Positions 12,064-24,852 of a DNA stretch of 64,000 bases are shown here, in pieces (positions within the stretch are counted from its first letter, which is position 1; each line of letters opens with the position of its first letter). The notes beneath the pieces were generated by a model. It was not told the DNA's origin, searched no databases, and was given only the letters and a program-made list of their open reading frames with translations. The translations under genes and the position numbers were made by a program. This stretch comes from Acanthochlamys bracteata (lineage: Eukaryota > Streptophyta > Magnoliopsida > Pandanales > Velloziaceae), in assembly GCA_019914995.1 (NCBI GenBank), contig CM034136.1:2619270-2683269 (forward strand), in the 5' to 3' direction.

Positions 12064-14069
12064 ATGGCTAACCTTATTCCTATAGCTTTTGAAGGTAGAT
12101 CCTCCAATGTACCACCACTCTTTGATGGAACAAATTATGGCTACTGGAAAACCAAGATGACAATCTTCATTCAAGCACAAGACTTCACACTATGGAAGAT
12201 CATACGGGACGGACCTATCTTTCCAACCAAAATCGGTCCAGATGGGATACGATCCCAAGGCTGAACGAGAATACAATGATAAAGATAACAAGCTCATATC
12301 AATGAATGACAGAGCTATGAACCTTCAGACAGCAGGCGCTGATCCTAATGAGTTCAACCGAATCGCTGCTTGCAACTCTAAAAGAAATATGGGATCGGTT
12401 GGAGATAACGCATGAAGGAACCACTCAAGTCAAGAAAACCAGAGTGAATCGCTCCATGCATGAGTATGAAAACTTCGTGATGAACCGAGGTGAGTCCATT
12501 TCTCGATGTTCACTAGATTTACTAACATTACAAATCCTCAAGAATCTAGGAAAAGTATTCAAACTCAAGAATCAAATGGAAGATATTGAGAGTTGTCTTT
12601 GCGCCAACATTTGGATCTAAAGTAGATGCCATAGAGGAAAATCTAACTTTTCCTCAAATGTCACCGGATGAACTGATTGCAAGCTAATGGCCAAGGAATT
12701 CTCTCTCAAGAAAATTGATGAACGCCCCAAGGGGGATTGCATTAAAGATCAACGACCAGCAGGTAAGTGATTCTTCCTCTGATGAAGACATTGCACTCTT
12801 AACCCGTAAATTTAAAAATTTTCTCAGAAGAAACAAGCTTAGAAAAAGAAGGGTTCCTGGAAGAACCAATAGAGGAGAGGAGAATGACGTGACACCAATC
12901 GCTTTAATCGCAACAAAGCCGTGACACTTCAAGAACGATTGTCCACTGCTCAAGAGATCTAAATACAAGGACACAAGAAGAAAACGAGCTATGGCAGCCT
13001 GGAGTGATAAAAATAAAAGTTCATCAGAAAATAGTCAGACTGAGACAGAGAAAAATGAAGAAAGCAATTTATGTCTGATGGCAGATCATGAAGATGACAA
13101 TGAGGTAAGTTCTACTGACTATGATGATTCTAATGAACAATTACAAGATGTTTTTGATGAACTGTATGTAAAATACTTACATGCCAAAACCGACTGCAAA
13201 ACTATGAAGGTATGCATGCATAAAATTAAGGATGAAAACGAATATCTGAAAAGGAAATACTTGTTTTAAAAAATGCCTTAGAAGACAAAACTAATGCTAT
13301 GAAAGACACACTCCATGCAGATTATGATCATATTAACTCTAAACTATGTGCACTGCATATTGAAAATAAACGCTTGACTCAAATAAATGAAAAGCTTCAT
13401 GTCAAACTAAATGAATGTAAGACTGGAGAACTGACAAGATGCACAGAAAGGTCAAGCATAGACATGATAAAGAAAATTGCTGAGCTTGAGGAGTTGAATG
13501 AAGCACTGAGTAGAGAGGTGGATAGACTGTCATACCCCACCATTCTAGATCTTAAACCATTCATGACTGATTATACAAATATGCACATAAAAGAAACTAA
13601 GCTGATGGAAGAAAATTAAAGGCTGCTTCAAGAGAACAAAGCTCTGCAGAGTAAGAACCTCGACCTATAAGCATCACTGGCAAGATTTGTTAATGGAAAG
13701 GATAGACTAGATGCAATACTGGGAGCTCAACGCAGCCCATACAGAAAGGAAGGAATAGGATTCATTTCAGCATCTATGGCAACTAGTAAACAAATCTCAA
13801 GGTATGATCAGCCCTCCACAAACCACTCAAGTATGGCAACAACAAGGATGTAAAACAAAAATTTAATGTCCAAAGCACATACAGCAAACATGTCTTACTC
13901 CACAATACCTTTTGTTAAATGCTTTCATTGTGGCAGAAAAGGGTATAATATTTATTCATGCTGGTATAAAAAGAACACCAATAAAATAAAAATGATATGG
14001 GTTTCAAAAGGAACATATAACAGCACTAACTCTTTAGGACCCAAAGAAATTTGGGTACCTAAACACTAA
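12064..14069 (+). pseudogene. Degenerate gag of the Sirevirus-like element
   Basis: Starts with an ATG at 12064 and reads PPLFDGTNYGYWKTKM, the typical copia gag opening, but is broken into several frames. 12715-12924 holds SSSDEDIALLTRKFKNFLRR, a phrase characteristic of Sirevirus gag. HFKNDCPLLKR around 12925-12960 is the remains of a zinc knuckle. 12991-13619 is acidic and then coiled-coil-like, as is usual for these long gags. A second zinc-knuckle-like motif at 13909-13965 reads CFHCGRKGYNIYSC, with the expected histidine replaced by tyrosine. Inactive because of frameshifts. Confidence 0.75.
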
Positions 14070-14111
14070 AAATTTCTTTTGCAGGAAGGAGAGGAGCTAA
14101 CCCGACTGAAA

Positions 14112-15447
14112 AATAGCAAATGGTACTTGGACAGCGGGTGCTCAAGACATATGACAGGAAATGAAAAATGTTTCACTAATTCGGTGGAAATGTCATCCTT
14201 GGAGACAACAGTAAGTGCAAAGTAATAGGCATAGGAAAAATAGGTAATCCTTCCTCCCTATGCATAGAAAATGTTCTTCATGTTAAAGGATTAAAACATA
14301 ACCTAATAAGCATAAGTCAATTGTGTGATAACGGTTTTAAAGTTAATTTTGATAATCAATCTTTGCTAATTGTTAATCATTATCCGGAGAAGAAATACTA
14401 AACGGAAAAAGGGAAGGTAATGTTTATGTACTCTATATTGATGATCTTCCTAACAACAAAATGTGTTTAGTAGCAAGTCAACAAGAAAGCAGCTGGCTCT
14501 GGCATAGACGTTTGGGACACTTCAACATCAAAATACTATCAAAACTGTCCAAACTAAAACTAGTAAAGGAACTGCCTGAAGCCAACTATAGCTTGGATGA
14601 ATTATGTGATGCATGTGCCAAAGGAAAACAAGTGAAGTCATCATTCAAGCACAAGCAAGTGATAACAACCAAGCAACCATTACAACTGCTACACATGGAT
14701 TTATTTGGACCAGCAAGAACAGCAAGCTTGGGAGGTAAGTATTACTGTCTAGTAATAGTAGATGATTATTCTCATTTCTGTTGGGTTTACTTCTTAGCAT
14801 ACAAGAATGATGCACTGAAAACATTCATATGCTTTTTCAAAAAGATTCAAAAAGAATTAAACCTAATCATCTGTGCTATTAGAAGTGATCATGGCAAGGA
14901 ATTTCAAAACTTTTATTTTGATGAATTCTGTGACTCGAATGGCTTAACATATAATTTCTCTGCTCCAAGAACTCCCCAACAAAATGGTGTAGTAGAAAGG
15001 AAAAATAGAGTGCTAGTAGAAATGGCACGAACCATGCTAATAGAACAGAACCTACCAAAATATTTTTGGGCAGAAGCCGTTAATACTACATGTCATATTA
15101 TTAACTGTGCATTCATTCGCCCCATTCTTAAAAAGACTCCATATGAGCTTTTAAAGGGAAGAATCCCAAATATCGGTTACTTGAGAATCTTTGGATGCAA
15201 ATGTTTTATCCTCAACAACGGGAAAGATAATCTTGGAAAGTTTGATGCAAAAAATGATGAAGGTATTTTTCTCGGTTACTCTTCTACATCAAAAGCTTAT
15301 AGAATTTTTAACAAACGAATTATGATTGTTGAAGAATCTATGCATGTATTATTTAATGAGTCTAACAATGGCACAAGAAGAAATCGAGAACTAGATGCAG
15401 GATCAAAAGAAGAAGAAGAGTTGTTCCCATCGAAAGAAAAACAATAG
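14112..15447 (+). pseudogene. Protease, pre-integrase and integrase region
   Basis: KWYLDSGCSRHMTG near 14120-14160 is the copia aspartic protease active site (D-S-G), followed by a frameshift. 14461-15447 is one open frame of 328 codons. It has the GAG-pre-integrase motif WLWHRRLGH at its start, then the integrase core: MDLFGP, VDDYSHFCWVYFL, RSDHGKEF and the TPQQNGVVERKNR block holding the final catalytic Glu. The three acidic residues (D, D, E) look present. The frame ends before a polylinker-like stretch rich in Glu and Lys. In the full element this would be part of one polyprotein, so the isolated frame is only a fragment. Confidence 0.85.
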
Positions 15448-15654
15448 ATTATAGAGACCCAAACAGCTCGGGACGAGCGGCCAATTTGAAATAACACAGA
15501 AGAAGGACACTCACTCTGAATTCTACGATCGACATGAACTTCGTGAGCGAACCAAGAAGACTTTCAAGTCTGAATCCACAATCCACAAGAAAATATACTA
15601 GGTGAAGTGAATGAAGGTACAAGAACGAGATCTTACTTTAAAAATAATTTTAAT

Positions 15655-16960
15655 GGAATATTCTGCATTTGTATCAAATCTAGAACCAAAATGCATAGAT
15701 GATGCATTGACAGATAGTTCATGGATCACTGCCATGTAAGAAAAATTAAATCAGTTTGAAAGAAATAATATATGGCATCTTGTTAGAAAACCTCCAAATA
15801 AATCCATCATAGGAACAAAATGGGTGTTTAGAAATAAATTAGATGAAAATGGCATCATAACTAGAAACAAAGCTAGACTAGTAACTAAAGGATATAATCA
15901 GAAAGAAGGAATAGATTTTGATGAAACTTATGCTTCTGTTGCACGTCTTGAAGCCATTAGAATACTACTTGCTTTTGCATGTCATAAAGATTTCAAACTT
16001 TTTCAAATGGATGTTAAAAGTGCATTTCTAAATGGTTTTCTGAAAGAAGAAGTCTATGTTGAACAACCTCCCGGGTTTGAAAACACAAGCTGCCCAAATC
16101 ATGTTTACAAATTGAATAAAGCTCTTTATGGTTTGAAACAAGCTCCCAGAGCTTGGTATGAAAGGTTAAGCACATTTCTGATTGAAAAAGGCTTCAGTCG
16201 AGGTAAGATTGACTTAACTTTGTTCACATTGCATGAAGATAATGACATGTTAATTGTACAAGTATATGTAGATGATATAATATTTGGTGCCACTAATGAA
16301 AGACTATGCAGAAAATTTTCTGGCTTGATGAAAGAGGAGTTTGAAATGAGCTTGATGGGTGAACTAAATTATTTCCTTGGTCTGCAAATTAAACAACTGA
16401 AAAATGGCATATTCATAAGTCAAAGCAAATACATTAAAGAGTTGATCAAAAAGTTCAGCATGGAAGGAAGCAAGGAGATAAGTACTCCAATGTCTACCTC
16501 TTGCAAACTGAACTGAGATGAGATAGGTAAAGCAGTTGATCAAAAATTATATAGAGGTATGATTGGATCACTTCTTTATCTTACTGCCAGTAGACCGGAC
16601 ATTCAATTTAGTGTATGTCTATGTGCGAGATTTCAAAATGATCCAAAAGAGTCTCACATGATAGCTGTAAAACGAATCATTAGATACTTGGTAGGAACTA
16701 AGGAATTAGGATTATTCTATCTAAGAGGCTGTGAATTTTACTTATATGCCTATGTTGACGCTGATTTTGGTGGATGCAAGCTTGATAGAAAGAGCACAAG
16801 TGGCTCTTGTCAGTTTTTAGGAGGTTGTCTGATCTCATGGTGCTCCAAAAAAAGCAAGCCCGATGGCGATGTCAACCTAGCCGGGCGGGAATACATAGCC
16901 ACTGGCCGTGATGAAGAAATTGCCAATCAACCTCTGTGCCGTGATATTGCACCACATGAT
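15655..16960 (+). pseudogene. Reverse transcriptase and RNase H region
   Basis: Reverse transcriptase begins around 15661 (SNLEPKCIDDAL, then [19 protein letters not shown]) with an in-frame TAA near 15740. It is open from 15824 to 16516 with [24 protein letters not shown] and the catalytic VYVDDIIFG near 16260-16285. A TGA at 16514 separates the RNase H part (16559-16900), which has GSLLYLTASRPDI, YVDADFGG and RKSTSGSCQFLGG. The sequence becomes scrambled after EYIATG near 16900. Two or more stops make it non-functional. Confidence 0.85.
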
Positions 16961-18218
16961 GAGAGTCTCCAAGTCTAGCAGTAAGCACTTCCCATACCCA
17001 TATGTTATATGTAGGATATGCTAATTTAAGGCTGTGCCTATAGGAACCCTGCAAGTGAAGAAGATGATTAGGATGGATGCCAAGTTCTTGAGAGGAATCA
17101 TTGAAGCGAGAGGAAAGGCTAACGTCCAAGCACCCTCCGGTTGACAATAACTCTGCAAGTGCCCGCAACAGATCAGGTGACTCGGTGCTTGACAAACATT
17201 CTCAATGCCATCTTGGAGCAAACTAAGAAATTGAGAAGGCGAACACAACCTTTGAAGAGCTCAAGGACGCCATCTGCCAACGGGGGCACCCAAAGGACAA
17301 GTCACCCCGGATGAATTTAAGACTGGACAGATGGATGCAGAGGAAAATGCATGGAGATGATGGGCGGGAGGATGGACAGATGAATGCAGATTACTATAAT
17401 ATGGGGAGCAATAATCATTCAAAGATCTCGGACAAGGCAACCGAGCACATGGAATCACCAAGAATACCCAATTGAAGGAGCTACTTGAAGAACGATGAAG
17501 AAACCCAGGCCATTATCAATTATCGTTTATGAAGCTCCTCTGCCGGAAGAATCACCGCCAAAGATATCCCAGTGAGCTCCAACTGAACCCCTTTCCACCA
17601 ACCTCCTATCTCGAACCCCATCGCTCCCTCAACCGTTCCTAGCCTTCCCCTAAGCGCGGGAACCAAAACGCAAAGCTCATAAACCAGTCTCGACTCACAA
17701 GCCTTTGTTGATGAGGATGTAGAAATACTTCCTCCATCCTCTGCAGCTAAAACCAAAACATCAACGTCCTAGACCTCCTGGGTCAGAAAAACATCATCTA
17801 GACGTAAAATAACTAGTTGAAAACTTAGCTTAGGCTTAGTTTCATTATCTGCTTAGATGTATGTTTTATGTGACTGGATGTTTGCTTGTTTATTTACTTG
17901 TCACAAGCTATGCTTAAATGAATGGTTGCACTTTTCGTTATGTCTTCTGCCTAACCTGTCAAAATCTAGCTATATTACATAAGCTTTTTGAGATGACAAA
18001 AGGGGGACAAAGAAGAAGAATTATTGTTAGAAGAAGTATTGTTAAAGGGGGAGAAAAATTTCTGGCTCAATCTGAGGGGGAGCCATGAGCAATAAACAGA
18101 TAAGTAAAATAGATGCACCAGTTGAGGGAGAGTCATGAAAAGGTATGGCAAATTTTCAATTCAAATTTATGGCTTACAAAAACATAAATCAATAATTCTT
18201 AATTTGTTTGTCATCATC
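16961..18218 (+). other. Post-pol region of the Sirevirus-like element
   Basis: About 1.25 kb between RNase H and the 3' LTR. Several small open frames on both strands have no motifs. 17500-17760 is proline- and serine-rich in the plus direction and may be the remains of the extra 3' gene that some Sireviruses carry, but I cannot demonstrate that. Between 18001 and 18135 there are repeated G-rich purine tracts (AAAGGGGGAC, AAAGGGGGAG, GAGGGGGAGCC), a feature known from Sireviruses upstream of the true polypurine tract. Confidence 0.6.
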
Positions 18219-18232
18219 AAAAAAGGGGAGAT
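18219..18232 (+). promoter_or_regulatory. Polypurine tract
   Basis: AAAAAAGGGGAGAT lies directly before the 3' LTR start TGTTGAAAAT. This is the expected site for plus-strand priming. Confidence 0.8.
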
Positions 18233-18944
18233 TGTTGAAAATATAAGGATAATTTTGATGATAACAAAGAATTAAGAACTATGATTTATATAAGACTAAT
18301 AATCTGAAAACAAGTCTGCAGGATTAGACAAACAAAGATCATTTAATTTACAACGCAGACAAAAACAACCATCATACAACCAATCACATGCTTACTACAT
18401 ACTGGACAGAGGACAGCACACGGGACAGAGGATGCCACAGCCACATCACAGTCAGCTGCTCGACTGCTTGAAGCGGGACAGAGAACAAGATACGGATGAG
18501 AGGATGCCCAAATGCTAAATAATACCAACTGCTATTCTCGCTACTAAAGCGGACAGAACAACATACGGGACAGAGGATCCAATGTACCACATTACGCTCA
18601 GTTGTTTGGCTATCAAGCATATGCATTTCTGCTGTTTTGGACAGACCCATATGTTCAACGGCAACGAAGTTTCCTTACCTTCAAAAATCACCTGCACTCA
18701 CAACGGACTGAAGGACTTCAAACAGAAGATTTTTAAGAGCTAGAATCATCTTCACTTTCACATAAAAGGGAAGCTCAATAATCAAGGAAAGAAAGCAGTC
18801 AAAGTCCTTGATCAGTCAAGCGGTCAACCTGCACTGCATTTATTATAAACATACCATATCAACTCATCAGCTCACCGAGATTCAAACAGAAGCTTAGCTG
18901 AATTAAGCACTCAACCGTTGGCAGCAAATTCAAATCTCTTCAAC
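18233..18944 (+). repeat. Truncated 3' LTR of the Sirevirus-like element
   Basis: 712 bp matching the first part of the 5' LTR, including the same tandem units (starts near 18403, 18476, 18551). It ends with CTCTTCAAC; the 5' LTR continues there with GATTCAATG, but here the sequence changes to TTTTTGACATAC, the outer end of the left palindrome arm. About 920 bp of the LTR is therefore missing. Confidence 0.85.
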
Positions 18945-20814
18945 TTTTTGACATACAAGTCATATTTGTCAACTTGAGAATAGAACTAAAGGTCATCGGA
19001 GTATATTAATGTCGACCTATGAAATCGAAGTAATAAAACAATGAGTTGTAAGTTGATGTAGAATCATGGTATCGACCTCAATAGCAACATATCTACTAGG
19101 ACGTGTTAAGTCATGTCTGAACTGTCGACATTATTAAATCGCTGCCATTAGTCGACCATGACATTGACTATTTATTTGACATTGGCGGCAGGTATTAATA
19201 CTTAAGAAGAATTTGAGTGGGAGTCAATTTGACAACTTCTTAAAAGAAAAGTGAATGCCTATTGTTGCGTACTCTTGATCCATAGCTGAAATGAGTCAGC
19301 CACGGAAGGAGATCTAAAGTGAATGAATAAGTGCCCAAGAAGAGGAACTACTTTGGAGTAGTCTTTGCGACGCGCGCGTTTTTGCGAAAAATATTGCGAG
19401 TTTCGAATGTGTCCCAAATCATACAATTTATGTGCATAAAAGAGACATATTTGCTCATAGTGGGACAAAAGTTGAAATGATCTTGAAGCGCAACGCATTT
19501 GCTCCACGAAGGGCCGGACACGCAAAATGGCGCATGAGAGAAAGACCGACTAGCCCCCCATGCGCTTGAATGAGATATGCTTGCGCCCAAATCGACCGCC
19601 TGCACGATCCGTTGGATGCTGAATTTAACGGCTAGGTGTGAGGCACAACGGCACAACGGATAGTGACGGTTGTGCCTTTAGGACTAACGTACTCTCCCAA
19701 TATAAGTAATCAGACAGTTACGATTCACCATGTATTTTATAGTCCTCTACATCTCAATCGTTTGATTGAATTATAGTCCTATATTAAATTGATAAGGCGG
19801 TTGTATTGAAAGACTACATTTATGATTATATAGTAGGGGGAGTGCCTCTATTCTCTACCATATGTATATATATTCATACATATGTATGTAAGTAGCTTAT
19901 TGGTATTTTGTTTCTGAGCGTTGTAGTTTATTGCTACTTTCAGTGCCTTCTACATGTTGATAGGGATTCAAGAAATTTCTGTATACAACTGTAGGATATA
20001 TTTTGGTGTGAATGTTCTGATCAGATTGTTCTAAACATTATTTTTTTTAATTTTGAGTTGTTTTTCAAATTTCTTAATTTGGATCAAACCATAAGAATAA
20101 TTATTCAATCTCCAAAGAATACCTAGAAAATGGCGCTATTCAATTTTGTAAGTAGCTACTATTGAACTGTAATTATAATTTTTGTAAGTAGCTTCTACTG
20201 TTGTTGTCATGCCTGATGGATGTTGATATTGTTTGTTAGTAACATTGCTAGTAGTACGGTTAGCTGTTGATCAGTGTTACGTTATGTTTCTTTTAGGTTT
20301 GGAGCTCTTTTTGTTCACTTTTTATATGTTCAGAACATGAAGTATTAAAATACTATTTAAACTTAAGTATTTCAAAATACTTCGGCTTTTATTTATCTTC
20401 TGCCAGATATGATTGTGATACAATTACCTATTACATTTTCTTACAATTAATTATAATTCATATATACTTTAGTCTTAATTATTTCAATTGCTATATAATC
20501 AATAAAACTATACGATCAGACTTTCTTGCTTTGTTCAATTTTTTTATATTTAATATAAATTGACTCAATGAAAAAGAAAGGATATTTAATTTTTTTTTGT
20601 CAGAATTTTATTTTCTTTGGTCACTGACTTAATCCCTTAAACAAATAGGTTAAGATTTTACCCTTTCTTTTACTAATATATCTAAATAAGGTGAGGATAA
20701 ATGGCTATTCTTTCCTTCCCCTTCACTAATGTCATTTCCTTTACAATTTCTTCTTCTTAATACCTTATTATTCAAACAGGTACACGTCGCAGTTTGCAAA
20801 AGGCTTGTACATCT
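18945..20814. other. Outer part of left arm, no supported gene
   Basis: 18945-19200 contains GTCGACC/AGGTCGA-type repeats that continue as tandem units beyond the right arm. 19259-19680 is more GC-rich and has overlapping open frames on the minus strand (start 19656; reading CRCASHLAVKF), also present in the right arm, with no family resemblance. A stem of GGCACAAC with GTTGTGCC spans about 19640-19676. The remainder is AT-rich downstream sequence of the minus-strand gene. Confidence 0.5.
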
Positions 20815-23800
20815 TCAACATATTTCATTGTTGATCATTTGTCTTTGACCTTCTGGAGGCAATGCTACGAACTGAATGATTCTCTTTACTTGAGCAGAAT
20901 CAATTCCAAATCTTTTAGCAATTTCTCCAACATCCATTGGCCCTTGGTACTCATTTGACTTACCTTGGTGTAGAAGAATAATTTGCTGCAGCTGAACAGC
21001 AGTTAGAGTTCCAGGTGGCAGTGGCTTCCTTTCATGTCCAGCAGGATCTGTAGAGCTCCTAACTTTTGGCAAGGGTCTGTTGTAGCTCTCACAACAAAAA
21101 AGCCTGGAAGATTGGCGATATTATTTTCAAAAGATGTAAAAGAGGCAAAGCCAACAACAAACATTTTCCTATCCAAACAGGTTGATGGGAATAACGTTAA
21201 GTCAGCATTCTTCTACCATGCTAAAATTAGTTGTTTATTACCTCAATCATAAATCATAATCTCAACGGTAAGCTGGAGAATACATAGAACTGTATGGGTA
21301 AATTAACAAGATACATCATACTTAGAAATGCAACAACATAAGTTATTACTATGGACTAACTGTATCAAGCTTCATGTGCCCCACTTTCAATGCAATATTC
21401 GCAATGAGGTTATATATGCAACCAATTGTCATTAGCAACTGAACCACAACAAACTATGAAAATGACTTTGAACATTAATTAATTCATGCATAAAAAGGGG
21501 AATTCTCTAACAATCCAAAACCATGCCAATGCTAACTCTACATTATTGAAGCCCTATTGTTAGATATAGAACACATGTTAGAGACAAATTCCGGAGTCTA
21601 GATAATTACACCTGTTGTCCATATATTCTCCCAATCTAACAACTACGTGACACTTGGAAAGGCAGGGTACATTATGCTCTACAACTTGCATAATAGGTTA
21701 ATGATCCAACAATCATCAGATATAAATTTGCACATATGACGTTCAACTTCTAATTAGACTATGTCCTTTCATTTTTATGCAAATCAGTGAATCACAGAGT
21801 TTGACATATGTTTTCTTTTTTTTTATTGAATTTGTCATGTCTATTTTCTATACCTTCTCACAAATGCCTATTGAAGTCGAATTTCCCTCTAAGAACACTG
21901 TGTCACTGCAGAATTTTGAAGTATCAGTTTGTTTATTGTATATCAGGCTAGTGGGAATCTACCCAAAAGCTCTAATCCACAATTCAAATTGGAAATAACT
22001 CTTTCATATGTAAGAAAGATCAGTTAAGTTAGGCATCAGGCACTCACTAAAAACTTGATTATCATAAGCACGAACTCATCACAATAAAATGCAAAACTCT
22101 TGTATAATGACTGCTGTTGGCTTGTAGAGCATGTAGCAAAAGTCATAAAATTGATCATGGCAATAACAACTTTTTTGCAGTATTAGCATAGATGAAATGT
22201 GGATATCAGTGCTATTATATGAGTATGGAAGATCACCGGAAATATGTTTCCTCGATCAAGAAGCTACCTTGCTCTTTGATCGAGCATTGACTTGTTCAAA
22301 TGATAGATGAAAGATCTTCAACAAACATTGAAATTATGAGAAAGAGTAATTAGGAAATTCCTAACTGCGCAAAAAGTACCTACAATATGGAACCCAAAAG
22401 CTACATGATTGAAACCATCGATTAGCTACAAGTACTGCCTTGGCATTCCCTGTTCTAAAATGACAACATATAAGCATTTGGATATACTTCCAATTCAAAC
22501 ACAAACTTGAGTTCACAGGAAGGTAAACATGATGATTACAAATGTGAGCTGGTATTTCTAACTACATCAGATGCCAGCATGCAACCAGTACGCAAAACAT
22601 TGAAGCTCCGAATTATCATGGACAAATCTGTAAGGTCATCCTCTAAGAACTTAGACATTAGTGTACATCAGAGAGCTACAAAGAAGTACACCTCAAACTC
22701 AAAGTCAAGAATGAAGATATACTAGCTGAAAGAAATATATTGAAGTTAGAAGTTAGAGGACGAAGTTACAATAGTGGCAGCGAGATCCTCAATAAATGAG
22801 CACTATCGCATACAAGCATAGTCAAGGCATACATCAAAGCAAATCAATTTGAAAACACACGTCCACACAGAAAGGAATGCCAGATATAAACCCTTATTTA
22901 AGAGATCTGCTGCTTTGACAGGATGCATTCTCATTCTATTTTACATATTTTAAACCCAACTGACAAAAACTTTGTATTATGCACTTAAAAATATAGAGTT
23001 CTCTCCATCTATAAACCAACAAATCTGTCAGACTTGCTATTCAAGCAAAGAGGTAAGGCAGATTACGTTACAAATACCAAAAACCTCAAAGTATTCCAAC
23101 AGTTTTGACAACCTAACTTTTGTTGCCAGACAATAAATCCTGACTTTAAATCCTTTATTTGAGTCACATCATCAGGGAATGCCTTGGAGATTCATCAGTA
23201 TAGAAATTGACTTGTCAAACACTTTTATATGCTTTATTCTAAAAAAAACACTTTTTATATGCTTAGAAATATATCGCTATAGTATGTACATGCCGGTAAA
23301 AGGATGTAATGGGGCACGTATCCACTAGTACAGAACTCAAAAATCCTTTGAGGCAGTCTCTTGAGGTAGCTCAGACATGGCGCTTCAAAAAATTTAGACA
23401 GCTTCTTGTGACATACATGACACCACAATACATCTATTTTGTCACTTATAATATAATTTGGTACTGTCATGTTATCCTACAATTAAAAGTAATTTAAGGT
23501 CTCTCTAGTTTTTTTCAGTTCCTACAGAAGTGATATAGAAGTGTCTGCTGTTTCACTTTTAAACAAATGGACCAATACTCATTTTACTAATACCCAAATC
23601 AGTCAAAGGTGTGTGGTTCTTACAATATGCAAAAACGAGTTTCTAATGAACCACAGCGGGGTCAAGCTAGCACATTTTTTCCACTATTCAGGAAAACCTT
23701 AAACACAGAAAATTCTAAATCAAGTCTGTAAACTATCCAGTCCGATCTTTTGATATATAGAGAAAGCAGACCCATTACATCATATTGTTGCCCACGTTCA

Positions 23801-24494
23801 GCTTCAGACAAAGTGAAATTCCTGTAACAGATGGAGCTATCTGAAGCTATTAAGAAATAAATTACAATCTTTCCAGCGACGGGAAACAAAACTATTAAGA
23901 AATTAAAAGCAGGGCCCAAGATGCTGCACCTTACCTCTCCCATTTCAAGTTTCCCACCAGGCTTTGACGTAATTCTTCCGACCATTTTGTTAAGCATGAC
24001 ATTGTATTGTGGATCTTGTTCTTCAAGGACATTACGATCATCTTTTATCCTTGAAGCATCATCTAGAACTGTCATAAAAGCTAAAAGTGTAAACAAAATT
24101 TGAAATATGGACTAGTTTACAAAAGCAATTACCACAAACCGTAATTAGCTTGCAGGGGAAAGTAATGCTAAATTCAACTCAAGAAAATAACATTCAGCAG
24201 CCTGGTGGACAATATCCACATGTCATTCATGCTACAAAAGAGTGGGGAACAGAATCACACTCCAAATAGCTGTTATTTAGAGTGGAGCAACTTCACAATG
24301 CAAAGGTGTAGAACATGCTAACTAAATCACTTACCTGAGTCAGAGATGTTGAGTCGATCCTGTCCGACGGAAGAGATATTTCCCGGACGCCTGCCAGATT
24401 CTGTCTGCGCAGTCACTGTCTGCGGACCCCGTTTCGCCATCGGTGGTGGCGGAGGGGTAGAGCTCCGGGAAACTCGCCGGAGAGCTTGTCCCAT
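20815..24494 (-). pseudogene. NDUFAF4-like gene, left-arm copy, frameshifted
   Basis: Mirror copy of the right-arm gene. Exons on the minus strand are 24335-24494, 23935-24068 and 20815-21103, all with GT-AG borders. Exons 1 and 2 read the same as the right copy (MGQALRRVSRSS; LDDASRIKDDRNVLEEQDP). Exon 3 opens with six Ts where the right copy has four and lacks one G a few bases on, a net +1 shift. This produces GCT TTT TTG TTG TGA, so the product would stop about five codons into exon 3. Downstream, the frame resumes its normal wording (LPKVRSSTDPAGHERKP) to a stop at 20815. Unless an alternative splice site avoids the lesion, this copy is null. Transcription would run outward from the palindrome centre. 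Confidence 0.8.
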
Positions 24495-24811
24495 TTTATG
24501 TTTATTACAGAATCAGGTTTCAAGTCGTAACGACTGTTTTCTAATTCTGAAGTAATAGGATTGGAAAAATCAGAGATCCCTAACAAGATCATCAACGAAT
24601 AGAGAAAATTAGAGCTCACTAATTTTCAATTGAATTGAATGAATCAGAAGTCCAGAGATATCGAGGAGAGGTGTTAGACGATTGGCAGCTTCTTACAGTC
24701 ATCTCAACTCACTTAAATTAGCTGCGGCAAGATATATTACTCAATCGGTTTTGGATATTACTCGAGCGATTTTGAATTGATCAATTTAATAATTAAATTA
24801 AATTTATTTAA

Positions 24812-24852
<41 letters not shown>

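Larger units (their letters stand above)
10370..18944 (+). mobile_element. Sirevirus-like Ty1/copia retrotransposon, 3' end truncated
   Basis: Order is LTR, gag, protease, integrase, reverse transcriptase, RNase H, a long post-pol region and a partial LTR, which is the copia order (integrase before reverse transcriptase). The 1.6-kb LTR, an acidic/basic gag tail (IALK...SSSDEDIALLTRKFKNFL), the long non-pol stretch before the 3' LTR and the run of G-rich purine tracts near 18.0-18.2 kb fit the SIRE/Maximus lineage. Every protein is interrupted, so it cannot move by itself. The 3' LTR stops at 18944, where the left palindrome arm begins, so the target-site duplication cannot be checked. Confidence 0.85.

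Noticed and set aside
17021-17756. Minus-strand frames in the post-pol region of the Sirevirus-like element
   Set aside because: No motifs and opposite to the element; likely chance.
19259-19656. Two overlapping minus-strand frames in the outer arm, mirrored at 42174-42571
   Set aside because: Present in both arms only because the arms are duplicates; the wording has no family features, and the two frames overlap in different phases.
22507-22790. Open frame starting QEGKHDDYKCE inside intron 2 of the NDUFAF4-like gene (and its mirror at 39032-39325)
   Set aside because: It begins with TTG rather than ATG, is antisense to the gene, and its left copy is shifted; no motif.
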